From Mycolicibacterium sediminis (GTDB lineage: Bacteria; Actinomycetota; Actinomycetes; Mycobacteriales; Mycobacteriaceae), in the NCBI RefSeq assembly GCF_010731735.1, contig NZ_AP022588.1:558001-622000 (forward strand): DNA of 64,000 nt, given 5' to 3'. The notes under the pieces were generated by a model, which did no database searches, was not told the DNA's origin, and saw only the letters and a program-made list of their open reading frames with translations. Position 1 is the stretch's first letter; each line of letters starts with the position of its first letter. Positions 8,141-17,022 of this stretch are shown here, piece by piece. A program made the position numbers and the translations under genes.

Positions 8141-9637
8141 ATGGCGGCTCCAGCGATGTCACTCCAGAATTCGGTCCGCGTGGCGACACCTGCGGCGGGC
8201 CGGTCGCCTGGGCGACGCACGCTGCCGAACCTCTTGCGACGCGACCCGTTGCACACCGTCGTGACACTCGTCCTCGACGTGGCTGCCGCGGCTGCCGCCG
8301 TCGGGATAGCGGCCCTCTGGGGGCGGGAGTCCGAAGCTCAGGCACTGGTCGGTGGCATGCCCTGGCTCTTCGTCCCGATCGTGGTTGCGATGCTCGCATC
8401 GCGAGCCATGTACCGGCGGGCTCTGCGGCGCAACTTCCTCGACGAGGTCGGCCCGGTGCAGACGTCGATCGCGCTTGCGGCGCTCATCCTGCTGACTCTG
8501 ATGCTCGTGGTCGGGACGCAGGGCCGACCGGGCGAGGTGATCGCCCGGATCTGGATCTGCTCGGCCATCCTGATACCGACGGTCAGACTCGCTCGCGCCG
8601 TGGTGCAGCGAGTCCTGCGCCAGCGGTTCGACTCCGCGGCACCGACTCTCGTCCTCGGTGACGGCCCCATCTCCCATCAGCTCATCTCCCGCATGCAGCA
8701 GATGCCGGAGTACGGCATGGTGCCGGTGGGCACGTTGAGCGGCGCACCACCCCTCACGCGCATGCACGATCTGCCGGGCTTCCTCGAGGTACCGAACCTC
8801 GGAAGACCATCCGACATCGCCGCGGTCGTGGACGCCACGGCCGCGGAGGAACTCATCGTCGGGTTCTGCGAGGACGTGCCGTTCGACGACATCGTCGCCG
8901 CGGTCCGCGTGGCGCAGCGTCGGGGCATGCGCGTCTGGGTGGTGCCTCGGCTGCACGATGCCGTCGGCGAGAAGGCGCGCGTCGAGCACCTCGGCGGTCT
9001 CCCCCTGTTGGTGCTCCCGCACGTCAACCCGCTGGGCTGGCAGTTCTGGGTCAAGGGTTTCTTCGATCGTGTGCTCACCGCCCTCGGCCTGCTGGTGATC
9101 TCGCCGATCTTCCTGGGCCTGGCGCTGCTGGTGCGGCTCAGCTCGCCCGGGCCGATCCTCTTCAAGCAGAAGCGCGTCGGCCGCGACGGAAAGCCGTTCG
9201 ACTGCTACAAGTTCCGGTCCATGCGGCCGCCCCGGGAGTCCGACGCGCAGTTCGAACTGAAGAGCGGTGCCGCACCGGGCGGTGTCGAGGGCGTCGACCG
9301 CCGCACCCGCATCGGCAAGATCATGCGTCAGACGTCGCTCGACGAGCTGCCCCAGTTGCTGAACGTGATCAAGGGCGACATGAGCCTGGTGGGTCCACGC
9401 CCCGAGAGGCCCGAATTCGTCGAACTGTTCGAAGCTCAGATCCGGCGCTACGGTGAGCGGCACCGGGTGAAGGCAGGTGTCACGGGCTGGGCGCAGGTCC
9501 ACGGACTGCGCGGACAGACGTCGATCGCGGATCGCGCGGAGTGGGACAACTACTACATCGAGAACTGGTCGATCTGGCTCGACGTCAAGATCCTGTTCCT
9601 CACCGTGCGGGCAGTGCTGAAGCGCGCCGAGGACTGA
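8141..9637 (+). CDS. Initiating polyprenyl-phosphate sugar-phosphate transferase (WbaP/EpsE type)
   Basis: A 498-residue membrane phosphoglycosyltransferase that loads the first sugar-1-phosphate onto undecaprenyl or decaprenyl phosphate. The N-terminal half has four or five membrane helices and a CoA-binding-like soluble region (TLVLGDGPISHQLI). The C-terminal catalytic domain (about residues 300-498) shows RVLTALGLLVISPIFLGLAL, SPGPILFKQKRVGRDGKPF, FKFRSM-type YKFRSMRPP, TSLDELPQLLNVIKGDMSLV, GPRP and the end VKILFLTVRAVLKRAED. Full family length. It opens the cluster and defines a lipid-linked repeat-unit pathway. The start is the ATG at 8141; the ribosome binding site is weak. Confidence 0.9.
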   Translation: MAAPAMSLQNSVRVATPAAGRSPGRRTLPNLLRRDPLHTVVTLVLDVAAAAAAVGIAALWGRESEAQALVGGMPWLFVPIVVAMLASRAMYRRALRRNFLDEVGPVQTSIALAALILLTLMLVVGTQGRPGEVIARIWICSAILIPTVRLARAVVQRVLRQRFDSAAPTLVLGDGPISHQLISRMQQMPEYGMVPVGTLSGAPPLTRMHDLPGFLEVPNLGRPSDIAAVVDATAAEELIVGFCEDVPFDDIVAAVRVAQRRGMRVWVVPRLHDAVGEKARVEHLGGLPLLVLPHVNPLGWQFWVKGFFDRVLTALGLLVISPIFLGLALLVRLSSPGPILFKQKRVGRDGKPFDCYKFRSMRPPRESDAQFELKSGAAPGGVEGVDRRTRIGKIMRQTSLDELPQLLNVIKGDMSLVGPRPERPEFVELFEAQIRRYGERHRVKAGVTGWAQVHGLRGQTSIADRAEWDNYYIENWSIWLDVKILFLTVRAVLKRAED

Positions 9638-9659
9638 GACCGCTGCTCATCGAGACATC

Positions 9660-11024
9660 GTGACTCTCGCGCTGATCGTCTTGGCGGTCCCCGCCTGTCT
9701 CGTTGCGGGACTGACCGTCAACGTCATCTACCGCCGCCCCCAGCGCGGCCTGCTGTTGCTCGCGGCGCTTACCCCGCTGCACGGCTTGCTATCGATCCTT
9801 CCCCTACCCGGTATCGCGGCGGGGTGGAAGGAAGGTCTACTCATCCTGACCGCGGTCTGCGCGTGGATGCGCCGGACGCGGAATGCCCCGTGGGATCAGC
9901 CCGCGCCGCTGCACGCGCCGTGGTGGCCCGCGGCCGTGATGTGGGTGGCGTTCGGCAGTCTCTCGGCCGTCATCGCCTTCGGGCTGATCGGCCTGGTGGC
10001 GATCAAGGTGACGTTCTTCTTCGTGTCGATCGTGGTCGTCATGTGGTTCGCACCGTTCGACGAGCGGGACCGCGACACCTTCGTCAGCATCCTGATGGGC
10101 ATGGCCGTGCTGGCCTCGTTCGTCGGCATCGGCCAATTGATCGTCGGTCCAGGCACATTGGTGTCACTGGGCTACGAGTACGGCCGCGAGGTGCGCACCT
10201 CAGGCGGACTGCTCCGAACGTTCAGCACGTTCGTCCAGCCGTTCCCGTTCGGGCTCTACGTGATGCTGGCGCTCCTCGTCGGCGGGGCCGTGGCTCTCGC
10301 CGAACCGCGCCGCAGGCGCAACCTGATCTTCCTGTGCCTGGCGCCGATCATGGTGGTCGCGATGGCGAGTTCGATCGTGCGGGCGGCGATCCTCGGCCTC
10401 GTGCTGGGCATGCTGTGGCTCGCCGTCCTGCGTTACCGCAGCCTCTTCCTCCCACTTGCCGTGGGCGCGATCGCCGTCGCGATCATCGTCCCGTTCGTGC
10501 CGAGCATCTCGCGGGTGTTCTTCTCGTCGAGCAGCCTCGGTGAGCGCGGCGCGGGGTGGAGCGACATCATCAGCAGCATCCTGGTGCACCCCGTCGGGCT
10601 CGGACTGGGATCCAGTGGTGCCGCGGCGGATCGGATGTCGACCGCACAGGGAGTGACGATCTCCGGTGTGTCGACGAACTATCAGCCGGACAACTACTAC
10701 GTGAAGATGCTGCTCGAACTCGGACCCATCGGACTGTGGCTGTTGCTCGGCATCGTCATCACCGCCCTGCTGTGGACCACCCGACTGGCGTGGACGCTCA
10801 CGGGCCGGGATGCGGCACTGGCGCTCGGCGTCAGCGCGTCGCTGATCGCCTCCATGGTGGCCATGGTGGTGGCCACCTACCTCGAGATATTTCCGATCGA
10901 CGTCTACTTCTGGCTGCTTTTGGGGGTGGTGGGATGCGCAGCAGCACAACACGAATCGTCTACGGGGCACTTGCCCTCCGGCCGGGAGGCAGTGGTGTCC
11001 AGACCTACGTCCGCGAGTTCCTGA
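9660..11024 (+). CDS. O-antigen polymerase/ligase-like membrane protein (Wzy/WaaL type)
   Basis: A 454-residue integral membrane protein with about ten to twelve helices. The central periplasmic loop carries the pattern typical of Wzy_C/O-antigen ligase proteins (SSSLGERGAGWSDIISSILV, then GLGSSGAAA and NYQPDNYYVKMLLELGPIG). Such proteins polymerise lipid-linked repeat units or transfer the finished chain to an acceptor on the outer side of the membrane. Starts at GTG 22 bases after the previous stop. Its last 30 residues are hydrophilic and encoded in DNA that also encodes the start of the next glycosyltransferase, an unusual 91-base overlap. Confidence 0.82.
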   Translation: MTLALIVLAVPACLVAGLTVNVIYRRPQRGLLLLAALTPLHGLLSILPLPGIAAGWKEGLLILTAVCAWMRRTRNAPWDQPAPLHAPWWPAAVMWVAFGSLSAVIAFGLIGLVAIKVTFFFVSIVVVMWFAPFDERDRDTFVSILMGMAVLASFVGIGQLIVGPGTLVSLGYEYGREVRTSGGLLRTFSTFVQPFPFGLYVMLALLVGGAVALAEPRRRRNLIFLCLAPIMVVAMASSIVRAAILGLVLGMLWLAVLRYRSLFLPLAVGAIAVAIIVPFVPSISRVFFSSSSLGERGAGWSDIISSILVHPVGLGLGSSGAAADRMSTAQGVTISGVSTNYQPDNYYVKMLLELGPIGLWLLLGIVITALLWTTRLAWTLTGRDAALALGVSASLIASMVAMVVATYLEIFPIDVYFWLLLGVVGCAAAQHESSTGHLPSGREAVVSRPTSASS

Positions 11025-11989
11025 AGGCGGTTCCGGGACTGCTGCCGGACGCCCAATTGTCCGCCGTGGTGCAGCAGGACGCCATCGGAGAGCTTCCCCG
11101 GGGCGTGCGTGCGCTGCGCCGACCCGTGTCGTCGGGTGCCGTGCGAGCAGCACTCGGCGCCGTGCCGACGTGGTCGTGCGACGTCTTCCACTCGCTCGAC
11201 GTCGACCTGCCCGTCGCGACGAGCGCGTTCACCGTCGCCACCGTGCACGACCTGTCGGTCTTCGACATGCCCTCGGCGTCCAGCAGGTTCCGCGCCGCCG
11301 GCGAGCAACGGCTGGTCCGGCACGCGCTGCGCAAGGCCGACCTCCTGGTCGCAGTGTCCGAGTTCACCGCCGAGCGGATCGCCGCGATCAGCGGCCGGGA
11401 CGCCACCGTCGTCGAACTGGCCCCCGCCCCGTGGGCACGGCCACCCGAGGACGGTGCCGTCGACGCGGTGCGCGCCAAGTACGGGCTGCCCGATTCCTTC
11501 GTCCTGCAGGTCGGGACCGTGGAACCACGCAAGGACGTCGCGCTCGTCGCCGACGCGGCACGCGAACTCGACGTGCCGTGCGTCCTCGCCGGCGCGGGAT
11601 CCACCGGACCCGCGGCACCGTCGTCGGCGATCGGACTCGGCTACGTCGACGTCGAGGACCTCCCCGGCCTGTACCGCGCGGCGACCATCACCGCCTACGC
11701 CTCGAAGTACGAGGGTTTCGGGTTGCCACCGGTCGAGGCCATGGCGTGTGGCGCCGCCGTCGTCGCCAGCGCGGTCGGCGCACTGCCCCAGGTGGTGGGT
11801 GACGGTGCGGTGCTGGTGAACTCGTCGAAGATCGACGACTGGGTGACCGCGATGCGGACGCTGCTGTACGACCCCGACGCGCGGGAGACCCTGCAGGCCA
11901 GGGCCATCGCCGCTGCGGCGACGATGACGTGGGACCGGACCGCCGAACGCACCGTCGCGGCCTACCGCGCCGCTGGTGCCCCGACGTGA
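10934..11989 (+). CDS. GT4-family glycosyltransferase
   Basis: A 351-residue GT-B glycosyltransferase. The N-terminal domain begins RIVYGALALRPGGSGVQTYV, the acceptor-side glycine-rich loop of GT4 enzymes. The C-terminal domain has VLQVGTVEPRKDVALV and the nucleotide-sugar E-x7-E motif in YEGFGLPPVEAMACGAAVVA. It should add a sugar to the lipid-linked repeat unit on the cytoplasmic side. The chosen ATG is inside the upstream polymerase gene, because the GT4 fold clearly begins there. Donor and linkage cannot be read from sequence. Confidence 0.85.
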   Translation: MRSSTTRIVYGALALRPGGSGVQTYVREFLKAVPGLLPDAQLSAVVQQDAIGELPRGVRALRRPVSSGAVRAALGAVPTWSCDVFHSLDVDLPVATSAFTVATVHDLSVFDMPSASSRFRAAGEQRLVRHALRKADLLVAVSEFTAERIAAISGRDATVVELAPAPWARPPEDGAVDAVRAKYGLPDSFVLQVGTVEPRKDVALVADAARELDVPCVLAGAGSTGPAAPSSAIGLGYVDVEDLPGLYRAATITAYASKYEGFGLPPVEAMACGAAVVASAVGALPQVVGDGAVLVNSSKIDDWVTAMRTLLYDPDARETLQARAIAAAATMTWDRTAERTVAAYRAAGAPT

Positions 11990-11999
11990 CGGACGAGCC

Positions 12000-13502
12000 G
12001 TGACCGACGATCCCGCGATGGAGGGCGCCGAACCCGTCACCGACTACCGCGACGTCGCCGCCGATCCCAAGGCGGCAGCGCGGGCCACGCTGGTGATCCT
12101 GGTCAGCCGGGTGATCGTCGCCGCGCTCGGCTGGGTGGGCAGCGTGATCGTCGCCCGGTCGCTCTCGTCGGAGGAGTGGGGCCAGTTCAGCTTCGTCTTC
12201 GCGCTGCTGGGCGTGATGTCCATCGTCACCGACCTGGGCGTGGGCCGCGTCGTACTGGCACACCTCATGGGTGCGGATCGTGACGAGATCGCCCGCACCG
12301 CATCATCGTTCGTCGCACTGCGGACCGTGCTCGGCGTGGTCGGCTACGTCGTCGCGCTCGCCTACGTGGTGCTGCTGGGCTACCCGTCCGACGTCGTGCT
12401 CGCCACCGCCGTCGCAGGCCTGGTCGTGGTACTCGCCACTCCGAGCCACGCGTTGACGGTCCTGTTCCAGAGTCGGCACCGGATGCTGCTGGTCGCGGTT
12501 GCCGAAAGCCTCGGGCAGACCCTGCAGTTGGCACTCACGGTCGTCGCCGCGGTGTTCGCGCCCGTACTGCTCATCTTCGTCCTGCCCGTGGTCGCCAACG
12601 AACTGTTCAAGCTCGTGGTCAAGGCGTTCGGCGTCGCCCGGCCATCGGTGGGCATCACGCCGTCGCGGCACCTCGACGTATGGCGCTGGAAGCCCATGCT
12701 CGTCGAGGCCGTCCCGCTGGCCATCGGTTTCGCGCTCACGGTGGCGATGATGAAGATCGACATCCTGATGCTGAGCCTCATGGACACCTACGATGCCGTC
12801 GGCCTCTACTCGATCGGATACAAGTTCTCCGACATCATCGACACCTTCGCGCTCGCGGCAGCCGCACCGATCAGCACCCTGCTGGTGGCCGCGTGGCCAT
12901 CCGAACCCGACGTGTTCCGCGACCGGACCCGAACGGCGGCAATGTTGTTCGGCCTGGCCGGCGCGGTGTGCGTGGTGGCGTTCTGGCCCTCGGCCGAACC
13001 GCTGATCCGGCTGCTCTACGGCGACCGTTTCGCACCGTCCGCGGACGCCGCGCGGCTGCTGGTGGTGGGCGCCGCACTGATGTCGCTGATCGTGCTCGGG
13101 ATCTTCCTGCTCACCGCCGCCGGTCTGCAGCGCCGCTACCCGTGGGTGGCAGTCGGCGGCCTGATCCTCAACGTCGGCCTCAACCTGGTACTCATCCCCC
13201 GCATGTCGTACGACGGGGCGGCGATCGCCACGGTCGTCACCTGGGCGGCGTGCGGGACACTCCTCTGGGTGGTGATCGCACGGACCGTGCCGATCCAGGG
13301 CCTGCTGCCGGTGCGCCAGCTCGCCGTGCTGCTCATCCTCGCCGCCGCCCTGTCGGGTGCGGGCGCCTACGTCGTGGACCGCGCCCCCGGGACGTGGCCG
13401 CTGGTGTCGCTGGCCGCCGTGGTGGTCCTCGTCGGACTCGCCTACGTGCTGCGCCTCATGGTCGGCCTCCCCGCGCCCATCGGACGAAGGCGCGCGCCGT
13501 GA
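12000..13502 (+). CDS. Polysaccharide flippase (Wzx/MATE-like)
   Basis: A 500-residue protein with twelve to fourteen membrane helices of the polysaccharide transport family. It carries the typical N-terminal WVGSVIVARSLSSEEWGQFS helix pair and the later MKIDILMLSLMDTYDAVGLY and AGLQRRYPWVAVGGLILNVG segments. It should flip the lipid-linked repeat unit across the membrane for the polymerase encoded two genes upstream. A GTG start with GGACGAG upstream is preferred; ATG at 12018 is an alternative. Its stop overlaps the next GTG by four bases, indicating translational coupling. Confidence 0.87.
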   Translation: MTDDPAMEGAEPVTDYRDVAADPKAAARATLVILVSRVIVAALGWVGSVIVARSLSSEEWGQFSFVFALLGVMSIVTDLGVGRVVLAHLMGADRDEIARTASSFVALRTVLGVVGYVVALAYVVLLGYPSDVVLATAVAGLVVVLATPSHALTVLFQSRHRMLLVAVAESLGQTLQLALTVVAAVFAPVLLIFVLPVVANELFKLVVKAFGVARPSVGITPSRHLDVWRWKPMLVEAVPLAIGFALTVAMMKIDILMLSLMDTYDAVGLYSIGYKFSDIIDTFALAAAAPISTLLVAAWPSEPDVFRDRTRTAAMLFGLAGAVCVVAFWPSAEPLIRLLYGDRFAPSADAARLLVVGAALMSLIVLGIFLLTAAGLQRRYPWVAVGGLILNVGLNLVLIPRMSYDGAAIATVVTWAACGTLLWVVIARTVPIQGLLPVRQLAVLLILAAALSGAGAYVVDRAPGTWPLVSLAAVVVLVGLAYVLRLMVGLPAPIGRRRAP

Positions 13503-14575
13503 CCCCGATCCTCTTCGTCGCGCACACCGGGAACGTCTCCGGTGCCGAGAAGGTGCTGCTGGAACTGGTGCGCGAGGCACGGCGGCAGGGACGCGACGTC
13601 GCCGTCGCGTGTCCGACGGGTCCCCTGCGGGATGCACTGCCCCAGGGCGTCTCGCACGTCGAGCTGCCGCAGCTGGGGCTGACCGGCGAATCCGGCGTCG
13701 CGCGGATACTCGGCGCGGCTCGCCTCGTCGGACGGTGGGTGCGCGCGAGTCGGATACTCAAGCGCGCGATGCGACCTCCCGGCACCGCGACCGTCGTCAA
13801 CTCGATGTTCGCGCTGCCGTCGGTGCGCCTCGCCGGGGGACGGGGCTGCTCGTCCTGGCTCGTCCACGACACCGTCGCCAACGGCAAGCAGCGCACCGTC
13901 ACCACGATCGGACGACCCGCGGTGAGGACGGCCGTCGCAGTGTCGGAGGCGACGGCCGACCCCCTGCGGGCCATGGGGTTCCCGGTCGTCGTCGCGCACA
14001 ACGGCGTCCGTTGGCCGGTACCGGTCTTCGGCGGTGAACTGCACTCGCCGCCCGTCGTCGGCATGCTCGCCCTGCTGACGCCGTGGAAGGGGCACGGCGT
14101 CCTGCTCGACGCCATCGCACTGCTTCCCGACGTCGAACTCGAGCTGGCGGGGGGCAGCTTCCCCGGGGATGCGCCGCACGTCGAGGAACTCAAGGCGCGT
14201 GCGGCGCGGCCCGACCTCGCCGGGCGGGTCCGCTTCCTCGGGTACGTCGACCCCGAGTCGGCGATGTCCGGCTGGGACGTCGTGGTGTCGGCGAGCATCC
14301 TGCCCGAAGCCGGACCACTGAACGTCCTCGAAGCCATGTCGCACGGGCTTCCCGTCGTCGGCAGCGACCACGGTGGTACCAGTGAGTTCCTTGCCGATGG
14401 CGTCGGACTGCTCCATCCGCCCGGCGACTCGGCCGCGCTGGCCGAGGCGATCCGGCGCGTCCTGACCGACGCGACGCTACGACGCTCGATGAGCGAGCGT
14501 GGGCGCGCCCGTATCGCTGCCAGGCACGACGTCAACGTGACGATCCCGGAGATGCTGCGTGTCCTGGCCGGCTGA
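13499..14575 (+). CDS. GT4-family glycosyltransferase
   Basis: A 358-residue GT-B enzyme. The start VTPILFVAHTGNVSGAEKVL has the acceptor-side loop of GT4 glycosyltransferases. The C-terminal domain shows VGMLALLTPWKGHGVLLDAI, GRVRFLGYVDPESAMS and the donor-binding PEAGPLNVLEAMSHGLPVVG with the two conserved glutamates. It lies between the flippase (four-base overlap) and the secreted hydrolase, and is inferred to add an internal sugar of the repeat unit. Confidence 0.86.
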   Translation: MTPILFVAHTGNVSGAEKVLLELVREARRQGRDVAVACPTGPLRDALPQGVSHVELPQLGLTGESGVARILGAARLVGRWVRASRILKRAMRPPGTATVVNSMFALPSVRLAGGRGCSSWLVHDTVANGKQRTVTTIGRPAVRTAVAVSEATADPLRAMGFPVVVAHNGVRWPVPVFGGELHSPPVVGMLALLTPWKGHGVLLDAIALLPDVELELAGGSFPGDAPHVEELKARAARPDLAGRVRFLGYVDPESAMSGWDVVVSASILPEAGPLNVLEAMSHGLPVVGSDHGGTSEFLADGVGLLHPPGDSAALAEAIRRVLTDATLRRSMSERGRARIAARHDVNVTIPEMLRVLAG

Positions 14576-15656
14576 GCGGATGGCCCGACGGGCGGTGCGG
14601 GCGCTCGGTGCCGTCGTCGTGCTGGCCGTCACCATCTCGCTCCTGCCCGGCACGGAGGCGCACGCGGCAACCGACTGCCGAGCCACCTCTGGAAAGGGCA
14701 AGATCGGGGCGTCCCAGGGGTCCGACATCCTCACCATGTCGGACGCCGACCTCGCCTCCCTGCTCGACCGGGTAACGGGGGCGGGAATGTGGTCGGTGCG
14801 CGTCGACGTGGATTGGACCCGTGTCGAACCCACCGAGGGACAACGGGATTGGTCGAGCATCGATCGGGTGATGAACGCGGTGACTGCGCGCGGGCTGTGC
14901 CCTCTGGCACTGGTCACCTATGCGCCCGACTGGGCCGCCGAACACCCCGCGGCATCGGGCGGGTACTTCGCACCGAAGGATCCCGAGCGCTTCGCCGGCT
15001 TCGCCGCAGAGGCGGCACGGCGTTACGGCTCCCAGGTCTCGGAGTGGGAGGTGTGGAACGAGCCCAACACCGTCAACTACTTTCAACCGAAGCCGGATCC
15101 CCGACGCTACGGTCTGTTGCTCGCCGCCACCTACCGTGCCATCAAGGCCGTCGACCCGGATTCGACCGTGTTGTCCGGCGGCTTGGCGCCCGCCGAGGAC
15201 AACGGCCGTGACATCGCCCCGCTCACCTTCCTGCGGGGCCTGTACGCCGCGGGGGCGAACCGCTACTTCGATGCGTTCGCGATCCATCCCTACACGTATC
15301 CTGCTCTGCCCGACGACCCCGCTACCAGGAAATGGAGTACGGCGCAACGGATGTGGGACATGCGACGCGTGATGGTCGACGGCGGCGACGCGGCGAAGTC
15401 GATGTGGATCACCGAATGCGGAGCCCCCACGGGCACGGGCCCGCGTGCCGTCAGCGACGCCACTCAGGCCAAGACGCTCGAGATGATCCTCGCCATGGCC
15501 GCGAACACTCCCTGGCTCGGTCCTGCGTTCGTGTACAGCATGCGCGACAGCGGATCCGACGCAGGCGAGATCGAGCAGAACTTCGGCGTCCTACGCCGGG
15601 ACTTCACGCCGAAACCCGCCTATGACGTGGTCCGCCAATACGGGGAGGCCCGATGA
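14559..15656 (+). CDS. Secreted glycoside hydrolase (GH39/GH5-like clan A fold)
   Basis: A 365-residue exported protein with an N-terminal signal peptide ending near TEAHA-ATDCR. The mature part is a TIM-barrel glycosidase of clan A type. The likely acid/base is E168 in WEVWNEPN and the likely nucleophile is E286 in MWITECGAP; the intervening SVRVDVDWTRVEPTEGQRDW and AFAIHPYTYPALPD are typical of this clan. Inside a biosynthetic cluster it may trim, release or edit the polymer outside the membrane, as PslG- or PelA-like enzymes do. Starts at GTG 14559 (17-base overlap) or ATG 14580. Confidence 0.8.
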   Translation: MSWPAERMARRAVRALGAVVVLAVTISLLPGTEAHAATDCRATSGKGKIGASQGSDILTMSDADLASLLDRVTGAGMWSVRVDVDWTRVEPTEGQRDWSSIDRVMNAVTARGLCPLALVTYAPDWAAEHPAASGGYFAPKDPERFAGFAAEAARRYGSQVSEWEVWNEPNTVNYFQPKPDPRRYGLLLAATYRAIKAVDPDSTVLSGGLAPAEDNGRDIAPLTFLRGLYAAGANRYFDAFAIHPYTYPALPDDPATRKWSTAQRMWDMRRVMVDGGDAAKSMWITECGAPTGTGPRAVSDATQAKTLEMILAMAANTPWLGPAFVYSMRDSGSDAGEIEQNFGVLRRDFTPKPAYDVVRQYGEAR

Positions 15657-15783
15657 TCAGACGACGACCGCCGATCCGTCCGGTCTGCCATGCCTGGCGA
15701 GCCATCTCGCTATCATCGAATCTCCACGTCCAGGAGATCCCCGGGTCGCCACGCGCGCCCGGGCGACCGAAGGAGTCCGGTTG

Positions 15784-17022
15784 GTGACTGTGGAAGGCCC
15801 GGTGCACCGGGGTGACGTGCCGCCGCCGGTCGATCTGGCGGGACACTTGAAGGAGTTCGGCCGCGCGCTGCTACCCGCACTGGTCGTCGCGCTCGTCGTC
15901 GGCATCGCGGTCTTCGGACTTCGAACGCTGCTGGCGCCAAAGGAATATGCGGCCAGCCTGATCACCGAGATCACGGGATCACGTGACCTCGTGCCCGGCG
16001 ACGCGTTCGTCGAACAGGTGCGGGCGCCGTTCATGGGGCTGGCGGCCGACGCCAACGTACTCAACCAGGTGCTGAACGAAGTCGACACCGGCGGCTGGGA
16101 TGCGCCGACGCTCTCCGAGCACATGGAACTGTCGAAGGGTCCAGCGCCACAGATCCTCATCTTCACGGCCACCGCCGACTCCCCCGAACTCGCCGAGCAG
16201 CTCGCACGGTCGATGGTCGTCACCGTCGCGCAGGCAGCGTTCGCGAACCACGCCAGGGACATCGGCAAGCAGGTGGACCAGGTGCAGGCCGCGATCACCG
16301 CCGAACAGGCGCGTGGATCGCTGCTCGCGCCCGAGGATCCCGCCAGGGCGGAGTCGGAACGTCAAGTAGCCGAACTGCAGACGCAATTGGTCGGGCTGCA
16401 GAGCGCGGGTGGTGACCAGCTGACGATCCTCGCGTCCCCCGAACAGGACGCATCGCCCGTGTCACCGCAGCCGGTGTCGGAGGCACTCGTCGCCGCGCTC
16501 GTCACGCTCATCGTGGTGGCCGAGGGGATCGTGCTGTGGCGGGGACGCGTCGGCAAGGCGCCGAACCGAACCTGGGCGCGGCGCGTCGCCCGGAAGTACC
16601 GCGCGCGCTTCGACCCGGCACTCGTGGACGTCGGCGACGTGGATCCCCTGACCTCCGCCGAACTGGCCCAATCGATGCGTGACGCGCGGCCGGCACTGCT
16701 GCTGGTGGGTGAACGTGCCGTCGCGCCAACGTCGTTGACCGCCCCACGTGATCACGAGCGCGGTCGTTTCCGGACCGTGTTCGACCTGCCCCTGTCGGCG
16801 CCGTGGTGGCAACGCGTCAACGTCGCCACCACGGGCATCGCCGTCGTGATCGTCTCGTCCGCCGGCTCGGATCGCGCAGCCGCGGAGCGCGCGCTGTCCC
16901 AGCTCGCCGACCTGCGGGTACCGGCGAACCTCGTACTCCAGCACGGACACCGAAGAGGCCGGCGACGCACGGAGACTCCCAGCCCCGCGCCCGAGTCCGA
17001 GGAGGCGAGAGATGGCATCTGA
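15784..17022 (+). CDS. Wzz-like polysaccharide co-polymerase with degenerate kinase-like tail
   Basis: A 412-residue protein with two membrane helices (about residues 24-46 and 225-247) flanking a periplasmic domain with a coiled-coil-like region rich in Glu, Ala and Gln. This is the Wzz/polysaccharide co-polymerase topology that sets chain length. The cytoplasmic tail of about 160 residues ends with GIAVVIVSSAGSDRAAAERA and LSQLADLRVPANLVLQ, which recalls the last strand-helix unit of bacterial tyrosine kinases. No Walker A (GxxxxGKS/T) and no terminal tyrosine cluster are present. The GTG follows a GAAGGAG ribosome binding site by eight bases, favoured over earlier in-frame starts. Confidence 0.75.
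   Translation: MTVEGPVHRGDVPPPVDLAGHLKEFGRALLPALVVALVVGIAVFGLRTLLAPKEYAASLITEITGSRDLVPGDAFVEQVRAPFMGLAADANVLNQVLNEVDTGGWDAPTLSEHMELSKGPAPQILIFTATADSPELAEQLARSMVVTVAQAAFANHARDIGKQVDQVQAAITAEQARGSLLAPEDPARAESERQVAELQTQLVGLQSAGGDQLTILASPEQDASPVSPQPVSEALVAALVTLIVVAEGIVLWRGRVGKAPNRTWARRVARKYRARFDPALVDVGDVDPLTSAELAQSMRDARPALLLVGERAVAPTSLTAPRDHERGRFRTVFDLPLSAPWWQRVNVATTGIAVVIVSSAGSDRAAAERALSQLADLRVPANLVLQHGHRRGRRRTETPSPAPESEEARDGI

Noticed and set aside
15622..15783. Longer start of the Wzz-like gene at 15622
   Set aside because: It would overlap the glycosidase end and lacks a ribosome binding site, while GAAGGAG precedes the GTG at 15784 at proper spacing.
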